Source of the DNA: Streptomyces sp. DH24
GTDB lineage: Bacteria > Actinomycetota > Actinomycetes > Streptomycetales > Streptomycetaceae
Length of the DNA: 47,259 nt
Direction of reading: 5' to 3'
Assembly: GCF_029813775.1 (NCBI RefSeq)
Contig: NZ_JARVKW010000053.1
Location: 1 to 47,259 of the forward strand
The notes under the pieces were generated by a model. The model was not told the DNA's origin. It saw nothing but the letters and a program-made list of their open reading frames with translations, and ran no database searches. Numbering within the stretch: the first letter of the stretch is position 1; each line of letters starts with the position of its first letter. Position numbers and translations under genes: made by a program. Positions 9,605 through 17,740 of this stretch are shown in pieces.

Positions 9605-10603
9605 TCAGCCTTCCGTGCCCTGCTGGTCGAGGATTCCCGACCGGCCGATGAGGTAGCCGAGTTGGGCGCGGCTCTCGCTGCCGAGGGTGGCGGCGAGCTT
9701 GGCGATGTGGACGCGGGCGGTGCGGACGTTCATGCCGAGGCGCTCGGCGATGACGGCGTCGGTGTGGCCCTCCACGAGCAGCGCGGCGATGGTGCGCTGG
9801 CGGGCGGTGATGCCGTTGAGGGTGGGCTGCTGGACGTCCTGCGGGTACATCGGGGTCGCCAGCCGCCACAGCCGGTCGAAGGCGGTGGCGAGGTAGGAGA
9901 CCAGCGCGGGGTGGCGGACCTCCAGGGCGAGCAGGCTCTCCTTGTCGGCCGGCAGGAACGCGACGTCGCGGTCCACGAGGATGAGCCGGTCGGGGATCTC
10001 GTCCAGGGTGCGGGCCTCGGCGTCGCCGCGCAGCCGTTCGTAGCGTGCCCGGACCATGGGCAGGTGGCGCTGGGTGTGCTGGTAGAGGGTGCGGATGCGG
10101 CCGCCCCGGTCGAGCAGCGCCTGGTCGCGGTCGAGGGACACGGCCTGGGCCGCCTCGCCCCGGCGGCCGGTGTAGTGGGCGTTGGGCTGGATGCAGAGCA
10201 GTTCGCTGGTGGTGTCGGCCATCGCCTCCGTGATGGCCTGGTTGATCCGGGCCGTGCCGCTGAGCACGCGGATCGCCGGGCTGTCCGTGCCGGCGGGGCC
10301 GCTGCCGCCGATCCGCATCAGCGCGGCGAACGTCTCCGCGAGCCGTTCCTCGCGCCGCCGTTCGTCCGCTATCCGTTCCTGGGAGCGGCGCAGGAGCCGG
10401 TGCAGGGCGACGGCCGGCGCGACGGGTTCCATCCTGCTCAGGTCGTCGACGGCCGGGTGCAGCAGGCCGAAGTCGACCAGGCAGGGCGCGCGGTGCGCGT
10501 CCCCGGCCGGTACGTGCCCCTCCCGCAGGGCTCTTTCGTACAGCTCTGTTCCTTCGGAGCACAGGTCTTCCACGCCGTGCTCCGGGTGGGGCGCCGACGT
10601 CAC
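9605..10603 (-). CDS. LuxR-type HTH regulator with PLD/TrmB-like sensor domain, paralogue 2
   Basis: 332 residues from a GTG at 10603 preceded by AGGAGGG. Same architecture as its neighbours: APCLVDFGLLHP near the N-terminus, a middle domain with TSELLCIQPNA, RGGRIRTLYQHTQRH and TLDEIPDRLILVDRDVAFLP, then the HTH with GHTDAVIAERLGMNVRTARV. It ends AQLGYLIGRSGILDQQGTEG, closely matching the end of paralogue 3. It lies 37 bp downstream of paralogue 3 on the same strand, so the two probably form one operon transcribed leftward from the spacer next to the peptide gene. Confidence 0.85.
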   Translation of the reverse strand: MTSAPHPEHGVEDLCSEGTELYERALREGHVPAGDAHRAPCLVDFGLLHPAVDDLSRMEPVAPAVALHRLLRRSQERIADERRREERLAETFAALMRIGGSGPAGTDSPAIRVLSGTARINQAITEAMADTTSELLCIQPNAHYTGRRGEAAQAVSLDRDQALLDRGGRIRTLYQHTQRHLPMVRARYERLRGDAEARTLDEIPDRLILVDRDVAFLPADKESLLALEVRHPALVSYLATAFDRLWRLATPMYPQDVQQPTLNGITARQRTIAALLVEGHTDAVIAERLGMNVRTARVHIAKLAATLGSESRAQLGYLIGRSGILDQQGTEG

Positions 10604-10640
10604 TCGGTAGCTCCCTCCTGTCCGGGGGGTCGCCCCGGGA

Positions 10641-11654
10641 TCAGTGATTCTTGTCGAGTATCCCGGACTGCGCGATGAGGTAGCCGAGCTGGGCCCTGCT
10701 GCCGCTGCCGAGGGCCGAGGCGAGCTTGGCGATGTGGGCCCGGCAGGTGCGGACGTTCATGCCGAGGCGGCGGGCGATGGCCTCGTCGACGTGGCCCTCC
10801 ACGAGCAGTTTGGCGATGGAGTGCTGGATGTCGGTGATGCCGTCGGGGTCGGTCTCGTAGGGGGTGCCGGCCTGGAGCGGTACGGCGCGGCCCCACATGA
10901 ACTCGAAGACCTTCACCAGGTAGCGGACCAGGCCCGGGTGACGCAGTTCGAGGGCGACCTGCCGGTCCTCGCGGACGGGGATGAAGGCGACGGTCTCGTC
11001 GCAGATGATGAGGCGTTCGACGAGTTCGTCGATGGTGCGGTACTCGACCTTGCCCTCGGTGAACTGGTCGACGTAGGCGAGCCGGTCGGGCAGGAACCTG
11101 GCCGTGTGCTGGTAGAGGGTGCGGATGCGCACACCGCGTTCGATGAGCGGCTTGTCGCGCTCCAGGGCCTCCAGGAGCCGGTTCTCGGGGCTGCGCCGGC
11201 CGCTGGGCTGGACCGTGAGGACCTCGGTCCGGCACTGGGCGGTGGCGAGGTCGAGCGCGGCGTTGATGCGGTCGAGGCCCTCCAGGACGGTGATGGAGTG
11301 GGTGGGGGCGGTCTCCTGCGTGCTCAGGGCCAGGAACGGTTCGAAGACCTCGGTGAGCGCGATGGACTGCCGCCGGTGTTCGGTGATCTCGCGCTCGATG
11401 GGGTGCAGCCGCTGCGCCAGGGCCACCGAAGGCGGAACCGGGCGCAGCCAGTTCGCGTCGTCGGGATCCGGGTGGAGCAGCGCGAACTCCATCAGGCACG
11501 GAGCAGGCTCGACATCCGCCCGCAGGATGCGGCCCGTGCGCAGGGCGTGCGCATACAGACGGCCGCCCTCCTCGCACAGCTCGGTTACCGCATGGTGATG
11601 TGTCTCCTTAGTCCGGTTTATTGTCAAATCTCCACCCCCCAGGGTCCTGAACAT
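10641..11654 (-). CDS. LuxR-type HTH regulator with PLD/TrmB-like sensor domain, paralogue 3
   Basis: Up to 337 residues from ATG 11654 or 328 from TTG 11627. The conserved family block VTELCEEGGRLYAHALRTG is in frame with both. The best Shine-Dalgarno sequence in the area (AAGGAG, 11604-11609) points to an ATG that is out of frame and stops after two codons, so the start is unresolved. The middle domain has TEVLTVQPSGR, RGVRIRTLYQHTARF and TIDELVERLIICDETVAFIP; the HTH has GHVDEAIARRLGMNVRTCRA. It is divergent from the peptide gene at 11742 across a short spacer, the best context for regulating that gene. It is likely cotranscribed with paralogue 2. Confidence 0.83.
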   Translation of the reverse strand: MFRTLGGGDLTINRTKETHHHAVTELCEEGGRLYAHALRTGRILRADVEPAPCLMEFALLHPDPDDANWLRPVPPSVALAQRLHPIEREITEHRRQSIALTEVFEPFLALSTQETAPTHSITVLEGLDRINAALDLATAQCRTEVLTVQPSGRRSPENRLLEALERDKPLIERGVRIRTLYQHTARFLPDRLAYVDQFTEGKVEYRTIDELVERLIICDETVAFIPVREDRQVALELRHPGLVRYLVKVFEFMWGRAVPLQAGTPYETDPDGITDIQHSIAKLLVEGHVDEAIARRLGMNVRTCRAHIAKLASALGSGSRAQLGYLIAQSGILDKNH

Positions 11655-11741
11655 GCAGGAACATGATGCACCGATCGTGTGGCCATTACGTGCCTGAATG
11701 AGCCATCGTCTTATCCGACGGGGGAATGAGGGGACCTTCAA

Positions 11742-11945
11742 GTGAGGACGAAGCCGACTATGAGTAAGAGAATGCTTCGCTCGGTACTTGTTGCCGCCTT
11801 CTCCGCCGTTGTGGCCTTCGGAACGCTGGCTGGCCTCTCCGGTGCGAAGAGCGACGTGCACAAGGCGGGAGCTGCTCAGTCTGTGACTGTCGAGACGGCC
11901 GGCGGTGAAACGCAGGACAGCCCTCTCGACACCAGGTGGGACTGA
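11742..11945 (+). CDS. Small exported-peptide-like protein ending in LDTRWD
   Basis: 67 residues from GTG 11742, which has an AGGGGA box 7 nt upstream; ATG 11760 and ATG 11772 are inner alternatives. The N-terminus is basic (MRTKPTMSKRMLRS), followed by a hydrophobic core VLVAAFSAVVAFGTLAGLSG and an AKSD or AGA region where signal peptidase could cut. The C-terminal 25 residues are polar and end ETQDSPLDTRWD. This is the layout of a precursor of a short secreted peptide. It starts 87 bp from the divergent regulator gene and its stop is 5 bp before the Rieske-like gene. I do not recognise the family; a signalling role is inference. Confidence 0.7.
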   Translation: MRTKPTMSKRMLRSVLVAAFSAVVAFGTLAGLSGAKSDVHKAGAAQSVTVETAGGETQDSPLDTRWD

Positions 11946-11950
11946 TCGCG

Positions 11951-12286
11951 ATGACCACACCGCCCGACGACCGGTCCTTCCGCCGCGAAATGGCCTCCGC
12001 CTACCGCTCCGGCTGGCACTTCATCGATCTGGCCACCGCCATCCCCCACAGCGGTGACTCGCTGATGGTGACCGTGTTCGGTGAGCCGGTCGTCGTCACG
12101 CGGGACGAGGACGACGACGTCCGGGCATACCGGTGTCTGCGCCGGCCCCGGGGCGCTCCACAGCCCGTGCGGTGTGCCATCCGGTACGGAATGATTTTTG
12201 TGAACCTCGACCAGCGGGACCACCAGCTGGCGCAGTCGGAGGCCACCGACTCGAGGACCATCTCGGCCACCCCCCGCAGTGCCTGA
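11951..12286 (+). CDS. Shortened Rieske-like protein lacking histidine ligands
   Basis: 111 residues from ATG 11951, 5 bp after the peptide gene stop, so probably translationally coupled (GTG 11936 would overlap). The sequence SGWHFIDLATAIPHSGD, then GEPVVVTRDEDDDVRAYRC, follows the Rieske domain of ring-hydroxylating oxygenases closely, and YGMIFVNLDQ matches the later oxygenase motif. Where CxHRG is expected there is CLRRPRG, and the next cysteine is in CAIRYG instead of CPYHG. Both cluster histidines are therefore absent and the segment between them is shortened, so a [2Fe-2S] cluster is unlikely to bind in the normal way. It may bind a partner or the neighbouring peptide. Confidence 0.72.
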   Translation: MTTPPDDRSFRREMASAYRSGWHFIDLATAIPHSGDSLMVTVFGEPVVVTRDEDDDVRAYRCLRRPRGAPQPVRCAIRYGMIFVNLDQRDHQLAQSEATDSRTISATPRSA

Positions 12287-12329
12287 CGCGATTCCCCCGT
12301 CGCAGTAGATCGCGCAGGTGCTTCCCCCC

Positions 12330-12370
12330 GCAGCGGCGTCACCGTGACCTGAACACGGTGACGCCGCTGC
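12330..12370. terminator. Strong hairpin between convergent Rieske-like and PPOX genes
   Basis: A perfect 17-bp stem (12330-12346 with 12354-12370) and a 7-nt loop, then AGTTTGTGG. It lies 43 bp after the Rieske-like stop and is placed to terminate that transcript; with little T-tract on the minus side it may be one-sided. Confidence 0.9.
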
Positions 12371-12449
12371 AGTTTGTGGCGCGTGTGGTGGGCCGGCCCG
12401 TCGTCGTGGCCGGAACCGGCGGTCGGCGGCGCCGATTCTTACCGTGCTC

Positions 12450-12902
12450 TCACCGGGGCCGCCGACCTGTTTCCGGCCCGCGCCGTTCCCCGCGTCCCAT
12501 GGCCCGCGTCAGTTCGATCTCGATCACCACGCGCAGCGGGTTCGGCGACGGCTCCCGGCCGTAGCGCTCGGCGTAGCGGCGTTCCGCCTCCGCCACCCGG
12601 TCCGGTTCCGTACGGACCCTCGCGCGGCCCTCCAGCGTCGCCCAGCGCCGGCCGTCGACCTGGCACACGGCGACCGGGGCGCCGTCGGGGCCCGCCGCCC
12701 GCACATGGGCCGCCTTCGCGCTCGTCCCGCTCGTGATGACCCGGGCGAGCCGCGCCCCGGGGTCGTAGGTGACGCCCACGGGTACTACGTGCGGGGTGCC
12801 GTCCGGGCGCGGGGTCGTCAGCGTGCACAGATGCCGCTCGCGCCAGAAGGCGAGGTACGACGCGTCCGGTTTCCCGGGATCCACGGAGTAGGTGGCGCTC
12901 AT
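12450..12902 (-). CDS. PPOX-class flavin/F420-dependent oxidoreductase family protein
   Basis: 150 residues from ATG 12902. A split beta-barrel pyridoxamine-oxidase fold is indicated by YLAFWRERHLCTLTTPRPDG, TPHVVPVGVTYDPGARLARV and the WATLEGRARVRTEPDRV segment, as in TIGR03618-like actinobacterial proteins that bind F420 or FMN. The C-terminus ends in a charged tail after the VVIEIELTRAMG strand. The substrate is unknown. A TAGGTT box 7 nt before the ATG suggests leaderless transcription. It is divergent from clpB, and the clpB HAIR lies 58 bp upstream, so HspR might also affect it. Confidence 0.85.
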   Translation of the reverse strand: MSATYSVDPGKPDASYLAFWRERHLCTLTTPRPDGTPHVVPVGVTYDPGARLARVITSGTSAKAAHVRAAGPDGAPVAVCQVDGRRWATLEGRARVRTEPDRVAEAERRYAERYGREPSPNPLRVVIEIELTRAMGRGERRGPETGRRPR

Positions 12903-12909
12903 GGTGCCG

Positions 12910-12915
12910 AACCTA
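12910..12915 (-). promoter_or_regulatory. -10 box of the PPOX gene (leaderless)
   Basis: TAGGTT on the minus strand, 7 nt before ATG 12902. No clear -35 is seen. Confidence 0.4.
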
Positions 12916-12959
12916 ACTCTCCCGCCGGGCGTCGCGGTCCGGGGGTCTCCCGCATCGTC

Positions 12960-12980
12960 CTTGAGTGGAATAGACTCAAC
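12960..12980. promoter_or_regulatory. HAIR element (HspR operator) upstream of clpB
   Basis: CTTGAGT-N7-ACTCAAC, one mismatch from the consensus inverted repeat. It lies 81-101 nt before the clpB GTG. TTGAGT within it may serve as the -35 of the clpB promoter, with TGTACG at 12985-12990 as a possible -10 at 18-nt spacing. Confidence 0.92.
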
Positions 12981-13061
12981 TTTGTGTACGCTGACTATGT
13001 CAGGACGGACATGGGCCGGGAGACGTGACACACGGCTGACGCACAGGAGGAGAACGGACAC

Positions 13062-15659
13062 GTGGACGCCGAGCTGACCAACCGGAGCCGGGACGCGCTC
13101 AACGCGGCGAGCAGCCGCGCCGTGACCGAGGGGCACCCCGACCTCACCCCCGCTCACCTGCTCCTCGCTCTGCTCCAGGGGCAGGAGAACGAGAACATCA
13201 CCGACCTGCTGGCCGCCGTCGACGCCGACCAGGCGGCCGTCCGCGCCGGCGCGGAGAAGATCCTCGCCGGACTGCCCAGCGTGACCGGGTCCACCGTCGC
13301 GCCGCCCCAGCCCAACCGCGAGCTGCTCGCCGTGGTCGCCGACGCGCAGGCCCGCGCGCGGGAGCTCGGCGACGAGTACCTGTCCACCGAGCACCTCCTC
13401 ATCGGCATCGCCGCGAAGGGCGGAGCCGCCGGTGACGTACTCTCCGGGCAGGGCGCCACCGCGAAGAGGCTGCTGGACGCCTTCCAGAGGGCGAGGGGAG
13501 GGCGCCGCGTGACCACGGCCGACCCCGAGGGCCAGTACAAGGCGCTGGAGAAGTTCGGCACCGACCTCACGGCCGCCGCGCGCGAGGGCAGGCTCGACCC
13601 GGTCATCGGCCGGGACACCGAGATCCGCCGCGTCGTGCAGGTGCTGTCCCGCCGCACCAAGAACAACCCCGTCCTCATCGGCGAGCCCGGCGTCGGCAAG
13701 ACCGCCGTGGTCGAAGGGCTCGCCCAGCGGATCGTGAAGGGCGACGTGCCCGAGTCGCTGAAGAACAAGCGCCTCGTCGCGCTGGACCTGGGCGCGATGG
13801 TCGCCGGGGCGAAGTACCGGGGCGAGTTCGAGGAGCGGCTCAAGACCGTCCTCGCCGAGATCAAGGACTCCGACGGGCAGATCATCACGTTCATCGACGA
13901 GCTGCACACCGTCGTCGGCGCCGGCGCGGGCGGCGACTCCGCCATGGACGCCGGCAACATGCTCAAGCCGATGCTCGCCCGCGGCGAACTGCGCATGGTC
14001 GGCGCCACCACCCTGGACGAGTACCGCGAGCGGATCGAGAAGGACCCGGCGCTGGAGCGGCGCTTCCAGCAGGTGCTGGTCGCCGAGCCGTCCGTCGAGG
14101 ACAGCATCGCCATCCTGCGCGGCCTGAAGGGCCGGTACGAGGCCCACCACAAGGTGCAGATCGCGGACGCGGCGCTGGTCGCGGCGGCCACCCTGTCCGA
14201 CCGGTACATCACCTCCCGCTTCCTGCCCGACAAGGCCATCGACCTCGTGGACGAGGCGGCGTCCCGGCTGCGCATGGAGATCGACTCCTCACCCGTCGAG
14301 ATCGACGAACTCCAGCGCGCCGTCGACCGGCTGAAGATGGAGGAGCTGGCCCTCAGCAAGGAGACCGACCAGGCCTCCAAGGAGCGCCTGGAGCGACTGC
14401 GCCGCGACCTCGCCGACAAGGAGGAGGAGCTGCGCGGCCTCAACGCCCGCTGGGAGAAGGAGAAGCAGTCCCTCAACCGGGTCGGTGAGCTGAAGGAGAA
14501 GCTGGACGAACTGCGCGGCCAGGCCGAACGCGCCCAGCGCGACGGCGACTTCGACACCGCCTCCAAGCTGCTGTACGGCGAGATCCCCGCCCTGGAGCGC
14601 GACCTGGAGGCCGCCTCCGAGGCCGAGGAGGAGGTCACCCGCGACACCATGGTCAAGGAGGAGGTCGGCGCCGACGACATCGCGGACGTCGTCGCCTCCT
14701 GGACCGGCATCCCCGCCGGGCGGCTGCTGGAGGGCGAGACGCAGAAGCTGCTGCGCATGGAGGACGAGATCGGCAAGCGGCTCATCGGGCAGCGCGAGGC
14801 CGTGCGCGCGGTGTCGGACGCGGTGCGCCGCAGCCGCGCCGGGATCGCCGACCCGGACCGGCCGACCGGCTCGTTCCTCTTCCTGGGTCCGACCGGCGTC
14901 GGCAAGACCGAACTCGCCAAGGCGCTCGCCGACTTCCTCTTCGACGACGAGCGGGCGATGGTCCGCATCGACATGTCGGAGTACAGCGAGAAGCACAGCG
15001 TGGCCCGCCTCGTCGGAGCCCCGCCCGGCTACGTCGGCTACGAGGAGGGCGGCCAGCTCACCGAGGCGGTGCGCCGCCGCCCGTACAGCGTGGTCCTGCT
15101 GGACGAGGTGGAGAAGGCCCACCCCGAGGTCTTCGACATCCTGCTCCAGGTGCTGGACGACGGCCGGCTGACGGACGGTCAGGGCCGCACGGTCGACTTC
15201 CGCAACACGATCCTGGTGCTCACGTCCAACCTGGGCAGCCAGTTCCTGGTCGACCCGATCAGCAGCGAGGCGGAGAAGCGGGAACAGGTCCTGGAGGTGG
15301 TCCGCGCCTCCTTCAAGCCGGAGTTCCTCAACCGCCTGGACGACCTCGTCGTCTTCTCGGCGCTGGCCAAGGACGAGCTGAGCCGGATCGCCCGGCTCCA
15401 GATCGACGCGCTCGCGAAGCGGCTCGCGGAACGCCGGCTCAGCCTGGAGATCACCGACGAGGCACTGGCCTGGCTCGCCGACGAGGGCATGGACCCGGCG
15501 TACGGGGCACGCCCGCTGCGCCGCCTCGTCCAGACCGCCATCGGCGACCGCCTCGCCAAGGAGATCCTCTCAGGCGAGATCAAGGACGGCGACACGGTCC
15601 GCGTCGACCGCGCCGGCGACGACCTGATCGTGGGGCCGGCCGGCGGGAAGACGCTCTGA
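13062..15659 (+). CDS. clpB: ATP-dependent chaperone ClpB
   Basis: 865 residues from GTG 13062 with an AGGAGGAGAA box upstream. An N-terminal repeat domain comes first, then NBD1 with Walker A GEPGVGKT (207-214), a coiled-coil M-domain (about 390-520, LERLRRDLADKEEELRGLNA) and NBD2 with Walker A GPTGVGKT (609-616). Arg-finger-bearing loops such as ERRFQQVLV are visible. ClpB forms hexamers that pull proteins from aggregates and hand them to DnaK/DnaJ/GrpE, encoded 8 kb to the left. The absence of an IGL/F ClpP-binding loop and the long M-domain separate it from ClpA/ClpC. Regulation by HspR is expected from the HAIR. Confidence 0.98.
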   Translation: MDAELTNRSRDALNAASSRAVTEGHPDLTPAHLLLALLQGQENENITDLLAAVDADQAAVRAGAEKILAGLPSVTGSTVAPPQPNRELLAVVADAQARARELGDEYLSTEHLLIGIAAKGGAAGDVLSGQGATAKRLLDAFQRARGGRRVTTADPEGQYKALEKFGTDLTAAAREGRLDPVIGRDTEIRRVVQVLSRRTKNNPVLIGEPGVGKTAVVEGLAQRIVKGDVPESLKNKRLVALDLGAMVAGAKYRGEFEERLKTVLAEIKDSDGQIITFIDELHTVVGAGAGGDSAMDAGNMLKPMLARGELRMVGATTLDEYRERIEKDPALERRFQQVLVAEPSVEDSIAILRGLKGRYEAHHKVQIADAALVAAATLSDRYITSRFLPDKAIDLVDEAASRLRMEIDSSPVEIDELQRAVDRLKMEELALSKETDQASKERLERLRRDLADKEEELRGLNARWEKEKQSLNRVGELKEKLDELRGQAERAQRDGDFDTASKLLYGEIPALERDLEAASEAEEEVTRDTMVKEEVGADDIADVVASWTGIPAGRLLEGETQKLLRMEDEIGKRLIGQREAVRAVSDAVRRSRAGIADPDRPTGSFLFLGPTGVGKTELAKALADFLFDDERAMVRIDMSEYSEKHSVARLVGAPPGYVGYEEGGQLTEAVRRRPYSVVLLDEVEKAHPEVFDILLQVLDDGRLTDGQGRTVDFRNTILVLTSNLGSQFLVDPISSEAEKREQVLEVVRASFKPEFLNRLDDLVVFSALAKDELSRIARLQIDALAKRLAERRLSLEITDEALAWLADEGMDPAYGARPLRRLVQTAIGDRLAKEILSGEIKDGDTVRVDRAGDDLIVGPAGGKTL

Positions 15660-15802
15660 CGCCGCCGTACGCCCGGCGGCCCCCGGCCACACTTGGACCC
15701 GATCGAGCGGGGCCTGTTCTGAGCGACAGACCCCGGCGGGGCTTGCCACCCCCCTCCCCGGATGAGGGAGGATGGCGGGATCCGTACGAAGGGAAAATCA
15801 CG

Positions 15803-16339
15803 GTGAGCATCGACCCGTCCTCGATTCCGAACTTCGGGGGCCAGCCCGAGCCGCAGCCCCAAGGACCGGCGGGCCCCGTCGTGCCGGATCAGGACCTCGT
15901 GAAGCAGCTCCTGGAGCAGATGGAGCTGAAGTACGTCGTCGACGAAGAGGGTGACCTCGCGGCGCCGTGGGAGCAGTTCCGTACGTATTTCATGTTCCGC
16001 GGCGAGGGTGACCAGCAGGTCTTCTCCGTCCGGACGTTCTACGACCGGCCCCACAAGATCGACGAGAAGCCCCAGCTGCTGGAGTCCATCGACGACTGGA
16101 ACCGCCGGACCCTGTGGCCCAAGGTCTACACGCACACCCACGACGACGGCACGGTCCGCCTCATCGGCGAGGCCCAGATGCTGATCGGCATGGGCGTGGG
16201 CCTGGAGCACTTCGTCTCGTCCACGGTCAGCTGGGTGCGGGCCGCCATCGAGTTCGACAAGTGGCTCGTGGAGCAGCTCGGCCTTGAGCAGGAGGTCAAC
16301 GAAGCGGACAAGCCCGAGGGAACCGAGGACGGCGAGTAG
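15803..16339 (+). CDS. YbjN domain-containing protein
   Basis: 178 residues from GTG 15803 with GAAGGGA upstream. A Pro/Gln-rich leader (residues 1-28) precedes a YbjN-type alpha/beta domain: VKQLLEQMELKYVVDEEGDL, then YFMFRGEGDQQVFSVRTFYD and an LLESIDDWNRRTLWPKVYTH block. The tail is acidic. YbjN proteins resemble type III secretion chaperones in fold, and many actinobacterial members are thought to be sensors or chaperones; the role here is unknown. It is the first gene after clpB and convergent with the aminotransferase. Confidence 0.87.
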   Translation: MSIDPSSIPNFGGQPEPQPQGPAGPVVPDQDLVKQLLEQMELKYVVDEEGDLAAPWEQFRTYFMFRGEGDQQVFSVRTFYDRPHKIDEKPQLLESIDDWNRRTLWPKVYTHTHDDGTVRLIGEAQMLIGMGVGLEHFVSSTVSWVRAAIEFDKWLVEQLGLEQEVNEADKPEGTEDGE

Positions 16340-16358
16340 ACAGCCGCCCAGGCCCTCA

Positions 16359-16410
16359 GAAGCCCGGCCAGGGCGCCGACCGTCACGGTCGCGCGCCGGG
16401 GCCGGGCTTC
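16359..16410. terminator. Bidirectional terminator between convergent genes
   Basis: Outer arms GAAGCCCGGCC (16359-16369) and GGCCGGGCTTC (16400-16410) enclose further pairing, including GACCG-tca-CGGTC at the tip. It sits between the YbjN and aminotransferase stops and fits both transcripts. Confidence 0.85.
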
Positions 16411-16426
16411 GGCCGTTTCGGGCCGT

Positions 16427-17602
16427 CTAGAGGGCCGCCAGGCGCTTGGCCGCCTCCTGGAGCACCTCGGTCCGCTTGCAGAACGCGAACCGGACGAACG
16501 GCGCGCCCGCCTCCCGGTGGTCGTAGAACACCGCGTTCGGGACGGCGACCACCCCGGCCCGTTCCGGCAGGGCGCGGCAGAAGGCGAGGCCGTCCGTCTC
16601 GCCGAGCGGCCGGATGTCGGTCGTGACGAAGTAGGTGCCCGCCGGCCGGAACACCCGGAACCCGGCCTCCGCCAGGCCCGCCGCCAGCAGGTCCCGCTTG
16701 GCGCGCATGTCGTCCCGGAAGCCCGTGAAGTACGACTCCGGCAGCGCCAGCGCCTCGGCCACCGCGTACTGGAACGGGCCCGCCGAGACGTACGTCAGGA
16801 ACTGCTTCGCCGACCGCACCGCCGCGACCAGGGGCGGCGCCGCCGTGATCCAGCCGACCTTCCACCCCGTGAACGAGAACGTCTTGCCGCTGGAGCTGAT
16901 CGTCACCGTGCGCTCGCGCATCCCCGGGAAGGACGCGAGCGGCACGTGCTCGGCGTCGTCGAAGACCAGGTGCTCGTACACCTCGTCCGTCACCACCAGC
17001 AGATCCCGCTCCACCGCCAGCTCCGCGACCGCCGCGAGCTCCGCGCGCGTGAGGACGGTGCCCGTCGGGTTGTGCGGGGTGTTGATCAGCAGCAGCCGGG
17101 TCCGGTCGGTGACGGCGGCGCGCAGCTCGTCCAGGTCCAGCGTGAAGCCGTCGCCGTCCGGGCGCAGGGTGACGGGCACGCGCGTGCCGCCCGCCATGGC
17201 GATGGACGCCGCGTAGGAGTCGTAGTACGGCTCGAGGGCGATCACCTCGTCGCCGGGCTCCAGCAGCGCGAGCAGCGAGGCGGCGATCGCCTCGGTGGCC
17301 CCGGCCGTGACCAGGACCTCGGTGTCCGGGTCATACGACAGCCCGTACCGGCGCAGCTGGTGCGCAGCGACCGCGGTGCGCAGCTCGGGGACGCCGGGGC
17401 CCGGCGGGTACTGGTTGCCGCGCCCGTCCCGCAGGGCCCGTACGGCGGCCTCCCTGACCTCCTCGGGGCCGTCGGTGTCGGGGAAGCCCTGGCCGAGGTT
17501 GATCGCCCCGGTGTGCAGGGCGAGGGCGGACATCTCGGCGAAGATCGTCGTCCCGAACTCGGCGAGCCGGCGGTTGAGGAGGGGGCGCGCGCTGGAGGTC
17601 AT
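16427..17602 (-). CDS. Class I/II PLP-dependent aminotransferase
   Basis: 391 residues from ATG 17602, favoured by AGGA 8 nt upstream; ATG 17611 would add three residues. Visible motifs are INLGQGFPDTDGP, NQYPPGPGVPELR, NTPHNPTG and SSSGKTFSFTGWKVGW, where the Lys (243 counted from the upstream ATG) forms the PLP Schiff base. The family includes methionine/glutamine-keto-acid aminotransferases (YbdL) and succinyldiaminopimelate aminotransferase (DapC). The DapC-like role is possible but cannot be fixed without substrate residues. It stands alone on the minus strand between convergent and divergent neighbours. Confidence 0.93.
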   Translation of the reverse strand: MTSSARPLLNRRLAEFGTTIFAEMSALALHTGAINLGQGFPDTDGPEEVREAAVRALRDGRGNQYPPGPGVPELRTAVAAHQLRRYGLSYDPDTEVLVTAGATEAIAASLLALLEPGDEVIALEPYYDSYAASIAMAGGTRVPVTLRPDGDGFTLDLDELRAAVTDRTRLLLINTPHNPTGTVLTRAELAAVAELAVERDLLVVTDEVYEHLVFDDAEHVPLASFPGMRERTVTISSSGKTFSFTGWKVGWITAAPPLVAAVRSAKQFLTYVSAGPFQYAVAEALALPESYFTGFRDDMRAKRDLLAAGLAEAGFRVFRPAGTYFVTTDIRPLGETDGLAFCRALPERAGVVAVPNAVFYDHREAGAPFVRFAFCKRTEVLQEAAKRLAAL

Positions 17603-17740
17603 GCGGGTCATCCTGCGCCGAAGCTCTGGAGTTCCTCAACTCTGCTTTGGCCGCGATCGGGGGCGGGCATCCCCGTGTCACGCAACGAGCGAGGCGCCCA
17701 CGGGGGGCCGCTTCGGGGGAAACGGAAGGAGGGTGGCGCC

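Noticed and set aside
11622..11627. TTGACA as -35 of the third LuxR-type gene
   Set aside because: No acceptable -10 lies 16-19 nt downstream, and it falls inside the conserved reading frame.
10641..11960. 439-residue version of the third LuxR-type regulator
   Set aside because: The added N-terminus runs through the divergent promoter and the peptide gene and has no similarity to the two paralogues.
12450..14150. 566-residue extension of the PPOX protein
   Set aside because: The extra 416 residues are antisense to clpB and cover its HAIR; the PPOX fold begins at ATG 12902.
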